Shown here in pieces: positions 15,299-25,000 of a stretch of 64,000 nt of DNA. The notes beneath the pieces were generated by a model. The model made no database searches. It was given only the letters and a program-made list of their open reading frames with translations, and had not been told where the DNA came from. Each line of letters opens with the position of its first letter. The first letter of the stretch is position 1. The position numbers were made by a program, and so were the translations under genes. Location: assembly GCA_014380615.1 (NCBI GenBank), contig JACMJM010000011.1, positions 99,946 through 163,945 of the forward strand, written 5' to 3'. Origin of the DNA: Sphingobacteriaceae bacterium (GTDB lineage Bacteria; Bacteroidota; Bacteroidia; Sphingobacteriales; Sphingobacteriaceae).

Positions 15299-16978
15299 AT
15301 GAAGTTTAAATCATTTATTAAAATCTATTATCCGGCGGTTTTAATTCTTATTGCTTTATTAAGTTTTACTTTATATGCCTGGCTCGAAGCGTCGGCCGAT
15401 TATAAGGCACGGACAAATAAACTGTTCGAACAAAGAGCGTTTAGAGTTGGCGAAATTATCGGGAACCGGATGGTTGATTATTCCCAGATATTGAGGGGCT
15501 GCCAGGCACTATTTGATTCGAGCAAGGAGATAAGCGTGGGCGAATGGGAAACTTATGTAAGAGGCTTAAAAGTTGCGGAGAATTACCCGGGAATACAGGG
15601 CCTCGCAGTCTCCCGGTACGTGGCCGCGAGTGATTCGTCGAAGGTGTCGAAGGAGTTAAGGGGGCTCAACCTCCGTTATAAGATCACATCGCCCTTTGAA
15701 TATCCGGTGATAGTACCGGTGCTATATATCGAACCTTTTAACAAAAGAAACGAACGTGCTATAGGTTTCGATCTATACAGCGAGGCTCGTCGTCGTGATG
15801 CGATTAAACGGGCTATCACTACCCGAGAGCCTTCTATTACAAGAAAGATTAAACTGCGACAGGAAACCCATGCCGATGTGCAGCCCGGTTTCCTGATGTT
15901 TCTTCCTATATTTTCGGATACCTCGCATACCAGGGTGGCTGGTTTTGTAGCCAACGTATTCAGAACACATGATTTAATGGGTGCCCTGTTAAACAGGTAT
16001 TCAGAAGTCGACCTTCAACTATATGATGGAACAACACTGTCGGAGAAGCATCTTATCTATGAAAAAACTATAAATTCTTCCTCTTATAATCGGTTAAAAG
16101 GGCCACTTGTATTCGATACCACTTTGGTAGTAGCGGGGTTACCCTGGCGATTAATCGTCAGCCCGAATGAGAACTTCGGATCTACTATAGAGAGGCAGCA
16201 ACCCTTTTTGATTTTGGCTGTTGGAGTGATTTTAAGTGTCCTGTTATTCGTAGTATCTTACAATAATATTCGCCGTAAAGGCCGAATCGGAGTGGAACTG
16301 CAAAAAACGCTTGCCTTAGAAAAAAAGAAAGACGAGTTTATTAGTATAGCCAGCCATGAACTTAAAACTCCCCTCACAAGTATTAAAGCTTCTATACAGC
16401 TACTCGAGCGGGCCGACTTAAAAGAAAGAGATAAGTTTATGCTGGCAAAGGCCGGTAACAATGTCGACAAGTTACAGGCATTAATAGGTGATTTGCTGGA
16501 TATTTCAAAGATTCAGGCCGGGCAGCTTCAGTTGAATAAGGAAGATTTCAAATTGTCGGCTCTTATTCGGGATTGTATAGAAAGTGTGGGCCACATTTAT
16601 TCAAGTCATAAAATCGAAATTTTGAACATCATACCTGACTTAATTTATCACGGGGATAAATTCAGGTTAGAGCAGGCTCTAAATAACCTGTTTATTAATG
16701 CCATAAAGTATTCCCCCGGCTCGGAAAAGGTTTTTGTAGATATGGGTTTATCTCAGGGCATTATAAAAATCAAAATCATCGACGAGGGTATTGGTATTTC
16801 CGAACAAAACATTAAGAAAATTTTCGATCGTTTTTTCAGGGCGGAAGAGCTTTCTCCTGTAATATCCGGATTAGGCATTGGTTTACATATCTCAAACGAA
16901 ATTATTAAAAGGCACGGTGGTTCTATAACAGTAACCAGCGAACTTAATCAAGGTTCGATTTTTACTATAATACTTTAA
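15299..16978 (+). CDS. CHASE-domain sensor histidine kinase
   Basis: A 559-residue membrane kinase. An N-terminal membrane helix (about 8-28) leads to a periplasmic CHASE domain (about 50-260; ENYPGIQGLAVSRYV, PVLYIEPFNKRNERAIGFDLYSEARRRDAI). A second membrane helix follows near 305-325, then HisKA with His 353 in ASHELKTPLTSIKASIQLL, and a HATPase_c domain (INNLFINAIKYSP-like N box, IIDEGIGISEQNI, GLGIGLHISNEII). The frame extends to a TTG at 15287, but the ATG at 15299 gives the signal-anchor start. No cognate regulator is adjacent, so it may pair with the stand-alone receivers at 12.3 or 30.1 kb. CHASE ligands are typically small diffusible molecules. Confidence 0.9.
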   Translation: MKFKSFIKIYYPAVLILIALLSFTLYAWLEASADYKARTNKLFEQRAFRVGEIIGNRMVDYSQILRGCQALFDSSKEISVGEWETYVRGLKVAENYPGIQGLAVSRYVAASDSSKVSKELRGLNLRYKITSPFEYPVIVPVLYIEPFNKRNERAIGFDLYSEARRRDAIKRAITTREPSITRKIKLRQETHADVQPGFLMFLPIFSDTSHTRVAGFVANVFRTHDLMGALLNRYSEVDLQLYDGTTLSEKHLIYEKTINSSSYNRLKGPLVFDTTLVVAGLPWRLIVSPNENFGSTIERQQPFLILAVGVILSVLLFVVSYNNIRRKGRIGVELQKTLALEKKKDEFISIASHELKTPLTSIKASIQLLERADLKERDKFMLAKAGNNVDKLQALIGDLLDISKIQAGQLQLNKEDFKLSALIRDCIESVGHIYSSHKIEILNIIPDLIYHGDKFRLEQALNNLFINAIKYSPGSEKVFVDMGLSQGIIKIKIIDEGIGISEQNIKKIFDRFFRAEELSPVISGLGIGLHISNEIIKRHGGSITVTSELNQGSIFTIIL

Positions 16979-17042
16979 TTACTATCAAAAATGCCTTTTT
17001 GGGACTAATTTTAGGGATTAACATATTTAAATAGCTGAATCT

Positions 17043-17073
17043 ATTGATAAATCTTCTGAATATTTTATCTTTA
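17043..17073 (+). promoter_or_regulatory. Candidate promoter of the small coiled-coil gene at 17095
   Basis: ATTG, 19 bases, TATCTTTA fits the Bacteroidota consensus with one mismatch in each box and lies 21 bases before the ATG at 17095. It supports that start over the upstream TTG. Confidence 0.45.
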
Positions 17074-17094
17074 GGGCATCTAATACCTATTATA

Positions 17095-17322
17095 ATGTCT
17101 GTTTTACCTACTGAAAAGGCTCTCGAACTCGAGAGGCTGGAAAAAATCGCTACCGAAAAAAGAATCGCTTACGAAAAGCTGGATAATGAATTATTTGCCA
17201 AGAACGCTTCGCAAGATATTGCTTTGTTACCCGAATATACCAAAGCTAAAAGAGAACTCACTCAGGCTGTGAATGATTATAACACATTCAGATTCAGTCT
17301 TTCTGTTGCTTATAATATTTAA
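17095..17322 (+). CDS. Small coiled-coil protein, paralogue A
   Basis: A 75-residue, charged, helical protein: KALELERLEKIATEKRIAYE, then KLDNELFAK, then LLPEYTKAKRELTQAVNDYN. It is paralogous to 20870-21100: both carry TEKxxAYxxxDxxLF followed by LLxxYxKAKxELxxAV. The pattern resembles the C-terminal coiled coil of ABC-F ATPases, but no ATPase is present, so function is unknown. The ATG at 17095 is preferred over TTG 17044, whose extra residues have no counterpart in the paralogue. Confidence 0.65.
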   Translation: MSVLPTEKALELERLEKIATEKRIAYEKLDNELFAKNASQDIALLPEYTKAKRELTQAVNDYNTFRFSLSVAYNI

Positions 17323-17505
17323 GAGCCTTTACCGAATTTGGCTTGTGCGTTAGAAATGCTTTGCTTTTAATTTATGGAGGATACTTTAGATCGCTATGTT
17401 TCTGCTTTTTTGTGATGCCATTTTTTTACACTTTGCTTCTGTTTAAGCAGATGAATATCTTAGTAACAATCCTCCATGTTTTTATCTTAGTATAAACCGT
17501 ATTCT

Positions 17506-17655
17506 ATGGAAACAATACTCGAAGTAATAGCCTCTTTATACCTGGGAACTCCGGGTGGTTCCGCAAACAAAAAAAACAGTAGTGTAAGGCCTTTTTATAT
17601 TATTTTCGCTGTGGTTTACCTATGCTTTATTGTGTGGCTGGCTGCTGATCTTTAA
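17506..17655 (+). CDS. Small single-helix membrane protein
   Basis: A 49-residue frame starts METILEVIASLYLGTPGG, passes a Lys/Asn/Ser linker, and ends with one strong membrane helix (FYIIFAVVYLCFIVWLAA). A TTAG-N19-TATCTTAG promoter-like pair lies just upstream (17460-17490 region). Its last 29 bases overlap tail-to-tail with the TlpA-like gene. The helix placement and the regular amphipathic N-terminus suggest a real small protein, but no family is recognised. Confidence 0.5.
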   Translation: METILEVIASLYLGTPGGSANKKNSSVRPFYIIFAVVYLCFIVWLAADL

Positions 17656-18811
17656 AAATCAGTTTTTTAATTCTTTTTTCAAGATCACCTTCAGAAAATC
17701 CTGTCCATGAGCTTATAATCTTTCCTTCCGGTGAGATAAGCACATAATGAGGAATTCCGCGAACGCCGTATTGTGCGGCAATTCCCGACATGCCCAGGCC
17801 GTCGCTCAAATTCACCCAGGTTACTTTCTGACTCTCGGTGGCCTTTCTCCAAAGCTCCTTCTTAACATCAACACTTAAGCTAACAACGGTGAGGCTGTCT
17901 GTATAAGAAGATGATAATTTCCTCAATTCGGGCATGGCCATAATGCATGGCCCGCAACCCAGACTCCAGAAATCAAGCAATAAATGCTTTCCCTTATAGT
18001 CGGCGAGGAAATGTTGCTTTCCTTCAAGGTCTTTTAATGCTTTATCAGCCATCGGCTCGCCTTTTTTTACCACTTTCGGGGGAAATAGACTGGTGTAAAT
18101 TTCCTGACCCACCGCACTTTCTTTTTGTTTCTTATCTAACCTATTAAATAGAGCCAGAGTTGGTTCGCGCAGCACCGACTTCTTATTATATTTCACATCC
18201 ATAGCAATTGTCTTCAATTTATCTATCCAAATAGATGTGACCGGTGATGTTTCTAATAATCTTATTTCGGCTCTATGTATTATGGCAGTTATAGAGTCTT
18301 GTTTTTGATCAACTGAATCGATAGAGGCTTTTATTTTTTTGCGTTGATCAGTACTCCCTTTTTCCAAAATGCGTGATGTTAAAGTATTTCTGATAACGGA
18401 AAGCTGTTGAAGTTTGTCCATGTCGCTTTTCGTAGCTTTAGTATAGCGGTTTGTTTCTATTTGCTCCTTGATAGGGCTTTCTACTAACCAGGTTCTAAGT
18501 AATTTATCATTACCTGTGATTCGTATTCGGACGGCAGGGGAGACCCACACATCCAACCATTTTGAAGGGAATCCGGGAGCGTTGCTTAGAATTACTAAGT
18601 GGGTTAGTCCTTCTGTTTTGCCTCTAAATTTAAATTTACCACCAAATATGGTATCAGTTGCAATGTTTGAGAAAACATTTCCATCATCTTGAAATAAAGA
18701 GATTTCCGTGCTGTCCTCAATACCGGTAAGCTTTCCCTCAATGGTATATTCTTTTTGGGCATAAAGCTGTAAAGTGGAAAATATGAGGGCTATTGCGATC
18801 AGTGATTTCAT
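17627..18811 (-). CDS. TlpA-like thioredoxin protein with N-terminal DUF4369
   Basis: A 394-residue secreted protein. The signal peptide ends near LQLYAQ; an N-terminal DUF4369-like beta domain (YTIEGKLTGIEDSTEISLFQDD) is followed by a helical linker (about 100-230) and a C-terminal AhpC/TSA-thioredoxin domain with redox motif C286-G-P-C289 in LLDFWSLGCGPCIMAMPEL and cis-Pro region GIPHYVLISPEGKI. Such proteins reduce disulfides in the periplasm, often for cytochrome c maturation. The TTG at 18838 is rejected because it lies inside the -7 box; the ATG at 18811 starts MKSLIAIALIF. Confidence 0.9.
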   Translation of the reverse strand: MKSLIAIALIFSTLQLYAQKEYTIEGKLTGIEDSTEISLFQDDGNVFSNIATDTIFGGKFKFRGKTEGLTHLVILSNAPGFPSKWLDVWVSPAVRIRITGNDKLLRTWLVESPIKEQIETNRYTKATKSDMDKLQQLSVIRNTLTSRILEKGSTDQRKKIKASIDSVDQKQDSITAIIHRAEIRLLETSPVTSIWIDKLKTIAMDVKYNKKSVLREPTLALFNRLDKKQKESAVGQEIYTSLFPPKVVKKGEPMADKALKDLEGKQHFLADYKGKHLLLDFWSLGCGPCIMAMPELRKLSSSYTDSLTVVSLSVDVKKELWRKATESQKVTWVNLSDGLGMSGIAAQYGVRGIPHYVLISPEGKIISSWTGFSEGDLEKRIKKLIFKDQQPATQ

Positions 18812-18835
18812 TGCTGTGATTAAATTGTGCTCATG

Positions 18836-18867
18836 CAAAACTAATTTTTTAGTTTTTAATTTACAAG
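18836..18867 (-). promoter_or_regulatory. Candidate promoter of the TlpA-like gene
   Basis: On the minus strand CTTG, 20 bases, TAGTTTTG: the -7 box is a perfect TAnnTTTG, while the -33 box has one mismatch and a spacer longer by one. The start at 18811 is 24 bases downstream. Nothing else was recognised in the roughly 340-base gap 18812-19155. Confidence 0.45.
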
Positions 18868-19155
18868 TTTTTTAAAGACCAACCTTTTTTGTTTCCCCTG
18901 CAAGACATCTTAATCAGGTTTGTAAAATATTCTTCCAAAACAGGGTTACTTATTTAACTCTTCTGTATTAATTTAAAAGAAATAATAAACTAAGCCAGTA
19001 AATTAAAAGAGGAGGGAGGTAAAAAAGGGATAATTGCATTTTTAAGATTTTATAAGCCATTTTAAGCCCTTCTCATTGAATGATGGTTATGCGTTTCTGC
19101 AAGCCGTCGGAATTATAACTATAACTAAATTTTCTTTAAAATTAATTTTACAGGT

Positions 19156-19635
19156 ATGAAAAAACTAATTTATACTTCAGGGATTTGTATTGTCCTAAGT
19201 TCGGCCTGCTCATCTGATAAAAGTTCGGATGGCATTCTGTTCGCCAGCCCACAACCCCAAAGCGGGAAACAATTTCAAAAGTTTCCGGCAAGCGTGCTGG
19301 GCGAATATTGGGCGGAGGGGAAAGACGTTTCATTGAATATCCGCGATGACGGAATGTTCCTGAATACCTTATATCCTGCTGAAGCGCATATCCGGCAACT
19401 GGATTCAATGCATGTGTTAATAGGAGATTCGATAATAAGAGATAAAGAGCTGGGAATTGATTATCCCGCCAGGCGCTGGGGAGATAGTGTTTCCTTTAAT
19501 TTAAACTACGTAGACACCTTGTTTACTTTTGATGAGAACCATGTGCTATCAAAATTAAAAAACTCTTATATCCTAAATTCCCGGAAAAGGAGGGATGGAA
19601 GGCGGGAATGCTGGAAAAAAGAAACAGGATGTTGA
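19156..19635 (+). CDS. Lipoprotein, N-terminal part of a frameshifted gene
   Basis: The 159-residue frame starts with a lipoprotein signal (MKKLIYTSGICIVLSSACSS, lipobox Cys 18) and a beta-rich body (GEYWAEGKDVSLNIRDDGMFL, VDTLFTFDENHVLSKLK). Its last 25 residues (NSRKRRDGRRECWKKETGC) look non-native. The natural continuation is in the -1 frame from 19563. The heptamer AAAAAAC at 19557-19563 is read A-AAA-AAC in this frame, the arrangement of a -1 slippery site. Function unknown; it precedes another lipoprotein gene in the same direction. Confidence 0.6.
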   Translation: MKKLIYTSGICIVLSSACSSDKSSDGILFASPQPQSGKQFQKFPASVLGEYWAEGKDVSLNIRDDGMFLNTLYPAEAHIRQLDSMHVLIGDSIIRDKELGIDYPARRWGDSVSFNLNYVDTLFTFDENHVLSKLKNSYILNSRKRRDGRRECWKKETGC

Positions 19636-19829
19636 TATTGAGTTATATTGATGAAAAGGAAGTTGGATCACTAAAAAAACTCTCTGAAAGTTTTATTGAT
19701 TCTGTTCCGTATCAATTCAAGATTAACAGCTCGAAATTTAAAGACTTTGTAAGCCAGGGGGGCTTCGCCCGGGCAGATACCTTAAAACTAAAAGAGCGGC
19801 CTCGTAAGTTCTTTCGACACCGAAATTAA
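19563..19829 (+). pseudogene. C-terminal continuation of the frameshifted lipoprotein
   Basis: In the -1 frame relative to 19156, the reading LLYPKFPEKEGWKAGMLEKR continues to a stop at 19829 with a plausible globular sequence. An internal ATG at 19608 could start a 73-residue protein, but the coding character reaches upstream of it to the slippery heptamer. Either the gene is a frameshifted pseudogene, the base call is wrong, or ribosomes slip -1 to make a roughly 225-residue lipoprotein. Confidence 0.5.
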
Positions 19830-19859
19830 ACAATCAATTCACCCTTAAAAATTAAACAA

Positions 19860-20723
19860 ATGAAACGGAGAATATTTTCGGCAGGGATTTTTATTGCCCT
19901 GATTTTTACAGCATGCAATTCAAATAAATCAGCAGAATCGTCATCGTCGACCGATTCTACGACCGTTACTTCGGCTCTTACTGCAGACCTGAGCCTTGAA
20001 AAGGCCAAACTGGTTAAAACTGCCGACATCGACTTTAAAGTAAAGGACGTTTACGAAAGCAGCGGCGACATTCACCTGAAAGTGAGGAAGTTTGGCGGAA
20101 TGGTAATGCACAATGACATTCAGAGTTTCAAGCTCGACAGTAAAACAATCCCGCTTTCTGATGATTCAATCCAGGTAATTTCATCTTATAATGTAGAAGC
20201 TAGTATGGTAGTGCGTATCCCCTCCGAAAGCTTAAGTGATTTTGTGGCTTCGGTAGCTTCAGACGCAAGCATAATTTATAGTGCTAAGCTTGATATAGAG
20301 GATCGAAGTATAGAGTATCTTGGCAGCGGCTTAAAGCAGCAGAGCAGGCAAAAAATACTCGATAAGGAGTTAAAAAAGGACACACTTAAAACGGATGAGA
20401 TCCTTCAGCTGGCAGCTCAGCGGGATGCCATTATCGATCGGAAAATGGAGAATCTGAAAACCGACGCTTCGGTGCGATACAGTATAATTAGTCTGCATTT
20501 TACTCAAAATACGTTGTTAAAAAAGGAAATCCTGTCTGATAGTAATTTAAGTACTTACCGGCCACCTTTTTATAAGCGTTTTTCCGATGCGTTGCTTTCA
20601 GGGCTTAATGTATTTGTGAGTATTCTTGTAGGTATAGCTTATGTATGGCCATTTATTCTTTTTGCCACAGCGATATTGTTGGTTTATCGCCACGTGCGGC
20701 GTAGGTACAAATTGAAAGTTTAG
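19860..20723 (+). CDS. DUF4349 lipoprotein
   Basis: A 287-residue lipoprotein: signal with lipobox FTAC (Cys 19), Ser/Thr-rich linker, then the DUF4349 body from LVKTADIDFKVKDVYESSGDI with NVEASMVVRIPSESLSDFV, and a coiled-coil segment (ILDKELKKDTLKTDEILQLA). It ends with a membrane helix (ILVGIAYVWPFILFATAILLVY) and a basic tail. The domain is common but of unknown biochemical role. It follows the frameshifted lipoprotein by 30 bases and may share its transcript. A 12-bp hairpin follows downstream. Confidence 0.85.
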   Translation: MKRRIFSAGIFIALIFTACNSNKSAESSSSTDSTTVTSALTADLSLEKAKLVKTADIDFKVKDVYESSGDIHLKVRKFGGMVMHNDIQSFKLDSKTIPLSDDSIQVISSYNVEASMVVRIPSESLSDFVASVASDASIIYSAKLDIEDRSIEYLGSGLKQQSRQKILDKELKKDTLKTDEILQLAAQRDAIIDRKMENLKTDASVRYSIISLHFTQNTLLKKEILSDSNLSTYRPPFYKRFSDALLSGLNVFVSILVGIAYVWPFILFATAILLVYRHVRRRYKLKV

Positions 20724-20751
20724 ATGGCAGATTTGTATATGCTACTCGCAA

Positions 20752-20784
20752 CCGCAATCACCTTATTTATCGAGGTGATTGCGG
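20752..20784. terminator. Hairpin after the DUF4349 gene
   Basis: CCGCAATCACCT (20752-20763) pairs perfectly with AGGTGATTGCGG (20773-20784) over a 9-base loop, 28 bases after the DUF4349 stop. There is no T-run after it, so the terminator role is inferred from position and stem strength. Confidence 0.5.
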
Positions 20785-20820
20785 CTGCAAACCTTAAGCA
20801 TTATGAATTACGACGCATAT

Positions 20821-20851
20821 TTTAACAATCCACATTTATAGTCTAACTTTG
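20821..20851 (+). promoter_or_regulatory. Candidate promoter of the small coiled-coil gene at 20870
   Basis: TTTA, 20 bases counted from the first T-run (19 from 20825), then TAACTTTG: the -7 box is a perfect TAnnTTTG at 20844-20851 and the -33 box has one mismatch. The ATG is 18 bases downstream. Confidence 0.55.
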
Positions 20852-20869
20852 TGAAATAACTCTCTCAAA

Positions 20870-21100
20870 ATGGAGCAATTGCCCAAAGACATTAACGAAC
20901 AAATCGAAACGCTAGAAAAGTCGGTAACCGAGAAGCAGCTTGCTTATCAGGAAATAGACAAAAAGCTTTTTGGTGAAGGTGAAGTGGAAGATCCTTCTTT
21001 GTTGAAAACTTACATAAAAGCGAAAAAAGAATTAGATGAGGCTGTAGATAGCCATATTTCTTTTTTCAAGAGCGTTACTTCGGCGGATCCGAAAAATTAG
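20870..21100 (+). CDS. Small coiled-coil protein, paralogue B
   Basis: A 76-residue acidic helical protein: QIETLEKSVTEKQLAYQEID, KKLFGEGEVEDPSLLKTYIK, then AKKELDEAVDSHISFFKS. It aligns along its length with 17095-17322, with a conserved TEKxxAY...LF...LLxxYxKAKxEL core. It has its own promoter. Function unknown. The resemblance to the ABC-F C-terminal coiled coil is only a pattern-level impression. Confidence 0.75.
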   Translation: MEQLPKDINEQIETLEKSVTEKQLAYQEIDKKLFGEGEVEDPSLLKTYIKAKKELDEAVDSHISFFKSVTSADPKN

Positions 21101-21122
21101 GACCGAACGATTTGCGGCGAAA

Positions 21123-21548
21123 TCAAAGCTGCGTCTGTTTATTTACCCCGTCTGATTTTCCACGGAGTAAATTAAACAGGGAAACAAGTTCTCTCGCACC
21201 CCTGCTGCCCGGTGTATAGATATCTTTATATGCCGGATCATTGGCGATCTCTTCTTTAGAAACCAGCCTGAAACTCATTGACCAGCCTGGAAATAAACGA
21301 TTCTCAGCAAATCCCTCTTTAAGTGTAACCACATTGCCGTGTCGGCTATCCTTGCAAATATCAGCATAAAGCAGTTTTACATCTTGCTCGTTACCCTCAA
21401 GAAGCTGCATAAACTTGTTTTCGAAATACAAAAGCATCCCGGTAATATCCATTGTTTTATTCCGGTCTCTCGATCTGTCCAACAGAAATTTTAAGTCTTC
21501 TTCTGTGGGATGATTAGTAGTCTCGCTACGGTAAATAAGAAAATACAT
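21123..21548 (-). CDS. BLUF-domain blue-light photoreceptor
   Basis: A 141-residue protein with one BLUF domain (residues 1-95) that should bind FAD. The photoactive residues are in place: Tyr 6 (FLIYRS), Asn 30 (SRDRNKTMDITGMLLY), Gln 48 (FMQLLEG) and the Trp 89/Met 91 pair (GWSMSF), with the conserved DSRH segment near 67-70. No EAL, GGDEF or cyclase output is fused; the C-terminal 45 residues are helical and may contact a partner. The gene stands alone and convergent to the coiled-coil gene. Confidence 0.92.
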   Translation of the reverse strand: MYFLIYRSETTNHPTEEDLKFLLDRSRDRNKTMDITGMLLYFENKFMQLLEGNEQDVKLLYADICKDSRHGNVVTLKEGFAENRLFPGWSMSFRLVSKEEIANDPAYKDIYTPGSRGARELVSLFNLLRGKSDGVNKQTQL

Positions 21549-22014
21549 AGTGTGAGTTTAAAGCTGAATAACAGCAGGAGCAAAGGTTTAAGTTATTGTT
21601 GTTTAACCCTGCTTCGCCCTTTATGTTTGTCTGTTCCCAAAGCTATCGGTAATTTTTGATAATTTTTTAGAATCAAAAAATCCCAACGGATGAGGAAGGC
21701 TGTCTGAGGATTAAAATCAATATGTTAGCCTAAACCCCAACTTATGAATTTGAGGTAGCAATTATTACCTCAAGTTTACTACAAATGCCTGGCCTGATAA
21801 TTTGCGTGTACCCGTAAAATCTTTGATAGATTTTGGTTATAGTTTGGCACTAAGGCTTAAAACCGTTTACTTTACGAACAGGATGTGTCTATAACCAATT
21901 TTGAAATTTGATTTTCGTTTATCATTTACAAAAAAGTGTTTGCTAAGTTGTGAACTTGTTTTTTGTTGTGAGTAATTGATAAAATCTCATTCATTAATAT
22001 TTAAAAGAAATTTT
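21549..22014. other. Divergent intergenic region between BLUF and GH95 genes
   Basis: About 465 bases that must hold the promoters of both genes, but no convincing consensus pair was found. One AT-rich inverted repeat (TTTTTGAT at 21653-21660, ATCAAAAA at 21672-21679) is present. No gene was seen. Confidence 0.4.
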
Positions 22015-25000
22015 ATGAAAGCGAAGTTTTTTTCTGCGGCTGTTTTAACGGCGATGTTATTTCAAACGCTGTTCTCGGCTGTAGAGGCCAAGACCGGAAC
22101 TTTTGGCAAGGCTGAAATTATACGCCTGCAAAAAAAGGAAAAAGTAGCGGTATCCCGATACGAGGTACTTGGGGTGATTTTTGAAAAAGGAAAGATTTCA
22201 ATTGCCGAGGCAGGCGGGGTTTTAGGAGTATTGATACGAAAAAACGATGAGGCGAGTGCCGCAACCGACAAACTGGTAGTAAAAGTGTTTGACGATAAAG
22301 GTTCAGTTATCACACAGAAAAGTTATTCTTTAAATGCCACGGTAAAAAAGGGAACTCAGCATATCGGCATAGAGGGGCTGTCTTTTACAAATGCTTCCTA
22401 TCTGCAGGCGCATATAGAAACCAGTAAAGGTGTTGTTGTATCACCGAAAGGAAGTAAAATTTCTCAGGGGAGTTATAAAGGCTTGCCCTTGCTGGGCGAC
22501 TGGATTACCAACGAAGAGTTGGGTAATGGCCCGGGTGTTCAGGCGCCGACAAAAGTACCGGCCGGTGTAAACCCTCAGTTGGTTAATACCAAAACTTCTA
22601 ACGTCAACTATTCTTATAACGAAAATTATCCGGCTATCCGAGCCAATAATATGCTTTGGTATAAAACCGGTGCCTACGATGTAAAATCGACTATTTACGA
22701 TCGTGATGGTGCAGATTGGGAGCAGCAGGCCTTGCCAATTGGTAACGGCTTTATGGGAGCGATGCTGTTCGGAATGCCGGGAAAAGATCATATTCAGTTT
22801 AACGAAGAAACGTTTTGGGCGGCGGGCTACCGTGGCGTACAAAAAGGTGTCGACCCGACATATGTTAATCCGGATATGAGTGAAGGGATAAACGGGTACA
22901 TGAACGCGGGAAATATCTTTATTGATTTTAATTTGCCCTCTAATCCGCAAATTGTAAACTACTACCGCGATTTAAATCTGGAGGATGCCGTTGCGCATGT
23001 ACAGTACGAATACAATAACGTAAAATATAACCGGGAATATTTCGCGAGCTTTTCGGCTAAAGTATTGGTTTTTAGGTATACAGCTGATAAAGCGGGGGCT
23101 CTTAATTTTACAGTTAATCCTGTATCTGCCCATCCAGGATCTATCACTGTTAATAATGGCGAAATAACCATTGTTGGCAATCTAAAAGATTCTGAACCTT
23201 ACCGCGGTGGCGGAAGGGCGGCTTACAGTCAGAAATCTGATCTGGAGTATTGCACAAAAATAAAGGTCATTGCTGATAACGGTAAGATAACAGATAATTA
23301 TGCCAATGTAGGCGTTGAAGGTGCCACGGCGGTTACCGTTATTGTGGCCTCATCAACAGACTATGACCCTAATCAGTTTGTAATCGGCAAAAACGGAAAA
23401 GTAGATCTCGCTGCTAAGCAATTTAAACATTTAAAGGGCCTTCAATATACTATCGATAAAACAACTAGTCGCCTGGCTGGTGTAAAAGGTAAAAGTTTTG
23501 AGAAATTAAAGGCCGAACATATCGCAGATTATCAAAAACTGTTTAACCGGGTTTCTTTCAGGCTTACAGATGAGAAGGAGGTGAGTCAGATTCCTACAAA
23601 CGAGCTTCAGCTATCTTACAACAAAGTAATACCGCTGGTTAATAAGGGAGCCAGTATAGCTTTCGCTGAGCCAGCCTATAATTCACTAAATAAGCACCTC
23701 GAAGAATTGCATTACAACTACGCAAGGTATTTGATGATCGCCTCATCACGGGAAACCACTCTTCCGGCGAATCTTCAGGGTAAGTGGAACCAGAGTGTGG
23801 CAGAGATTTGGGGATCTACGTATTGTATCAACATCAACTTGCAAATGAATTACTGGTTTGCGGGTGGTGCCAACCTTCTCGAAAGCGGAAAAGCACTTAT
23901 TAACTGGTTTAATTCGCAGATTCCGGCGGGGAGAATAACCTCTAAAAATATGTATAAGATTGAGCCAAAGAGCTATACATTAACCGGCAACACCATAAGT
24001 TTTGCTAACAAGGCTGTGCCCCACACAGACGATGTATTTATTATGCATACCAAGCAATCCATTAACGGACAAACGGATATGACCGGATCCAGAAATATAC
24101 AGTCGCCCGGCAACACCGCCTTTATGATGTATAATCTTTGGGACCTTTACCTTTCAAGCGGTGATAAAAAATTACTTGCGGCAGAAATTTATCCGATAAT
24201 GAGAAAGTCGGCTAATTTTTATACTCAATACATATATGCCAACAAGAAAAGCGCGACAGATACTAAGAACTATCCCAAGGGATATTACTATACCACCGGA
24301 TCGGGCCGTTCGCCCGAACAAGGGCCAACTCAGGAAGGGGTTAAATATGATTTGCAATTAGTAGCGGGTATGTTTGATTATACCATTCAAGCGGCAGAAA
24401 TACTGGGTGAGGATAAGGATAAGGTAGCCGCCTGGAAGGAAATACGAAATAATATTGAAATTCCGGTCGAGCTGGGTGCTGATAAGCAGATTAAAGAATG
24501 GGCCCAGGAAACCAGTTACAATACTGATGCCAGCGGGAAAGCAATGGGTGATCCATATCACAGGCATATTTCTCATCTTGTGGCTTTATATCCGGGTACG
24601 CTGATTAACCCGACAACACCGGAATTGCTTAAGGGCGCGAAAATTACACTCGAAAAGCGTGGCGACGACGCTACCGGTTGGTCGATAGCCAATAAGTTTC
24701 TAATGTGGGCCAGAGTACTCGACGGCGATAAGGCACTTCAGTTATTCAGATATCAGCTGGCACAAAGAACATACAGCAATTTGTTCGACTTTCATGCGCC
24801 CTTCCAGATAGACGGAAACTTTGGTTCGGCCGCTGGTGTAATGGAGCTTTTGATGCAAAGCCAGACAGGAACAATATACATTTTACCAGCTTTACCCAAA
24901 GTATGGGATAAGGGATCTGTAGCGGGAATCAGAGCAAAAACAGGAGCGGATGTTTCGCTTAAATGGTCGGGTAATAAGGCTGATGAGGTTGTTATCAGGC

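Noticed and set aside
22441..22950. Long minus-strand frame within GH95
   Set aside because: It is antisense to a well supported gene and has no domain; many glycosidase genes here have such shadows.
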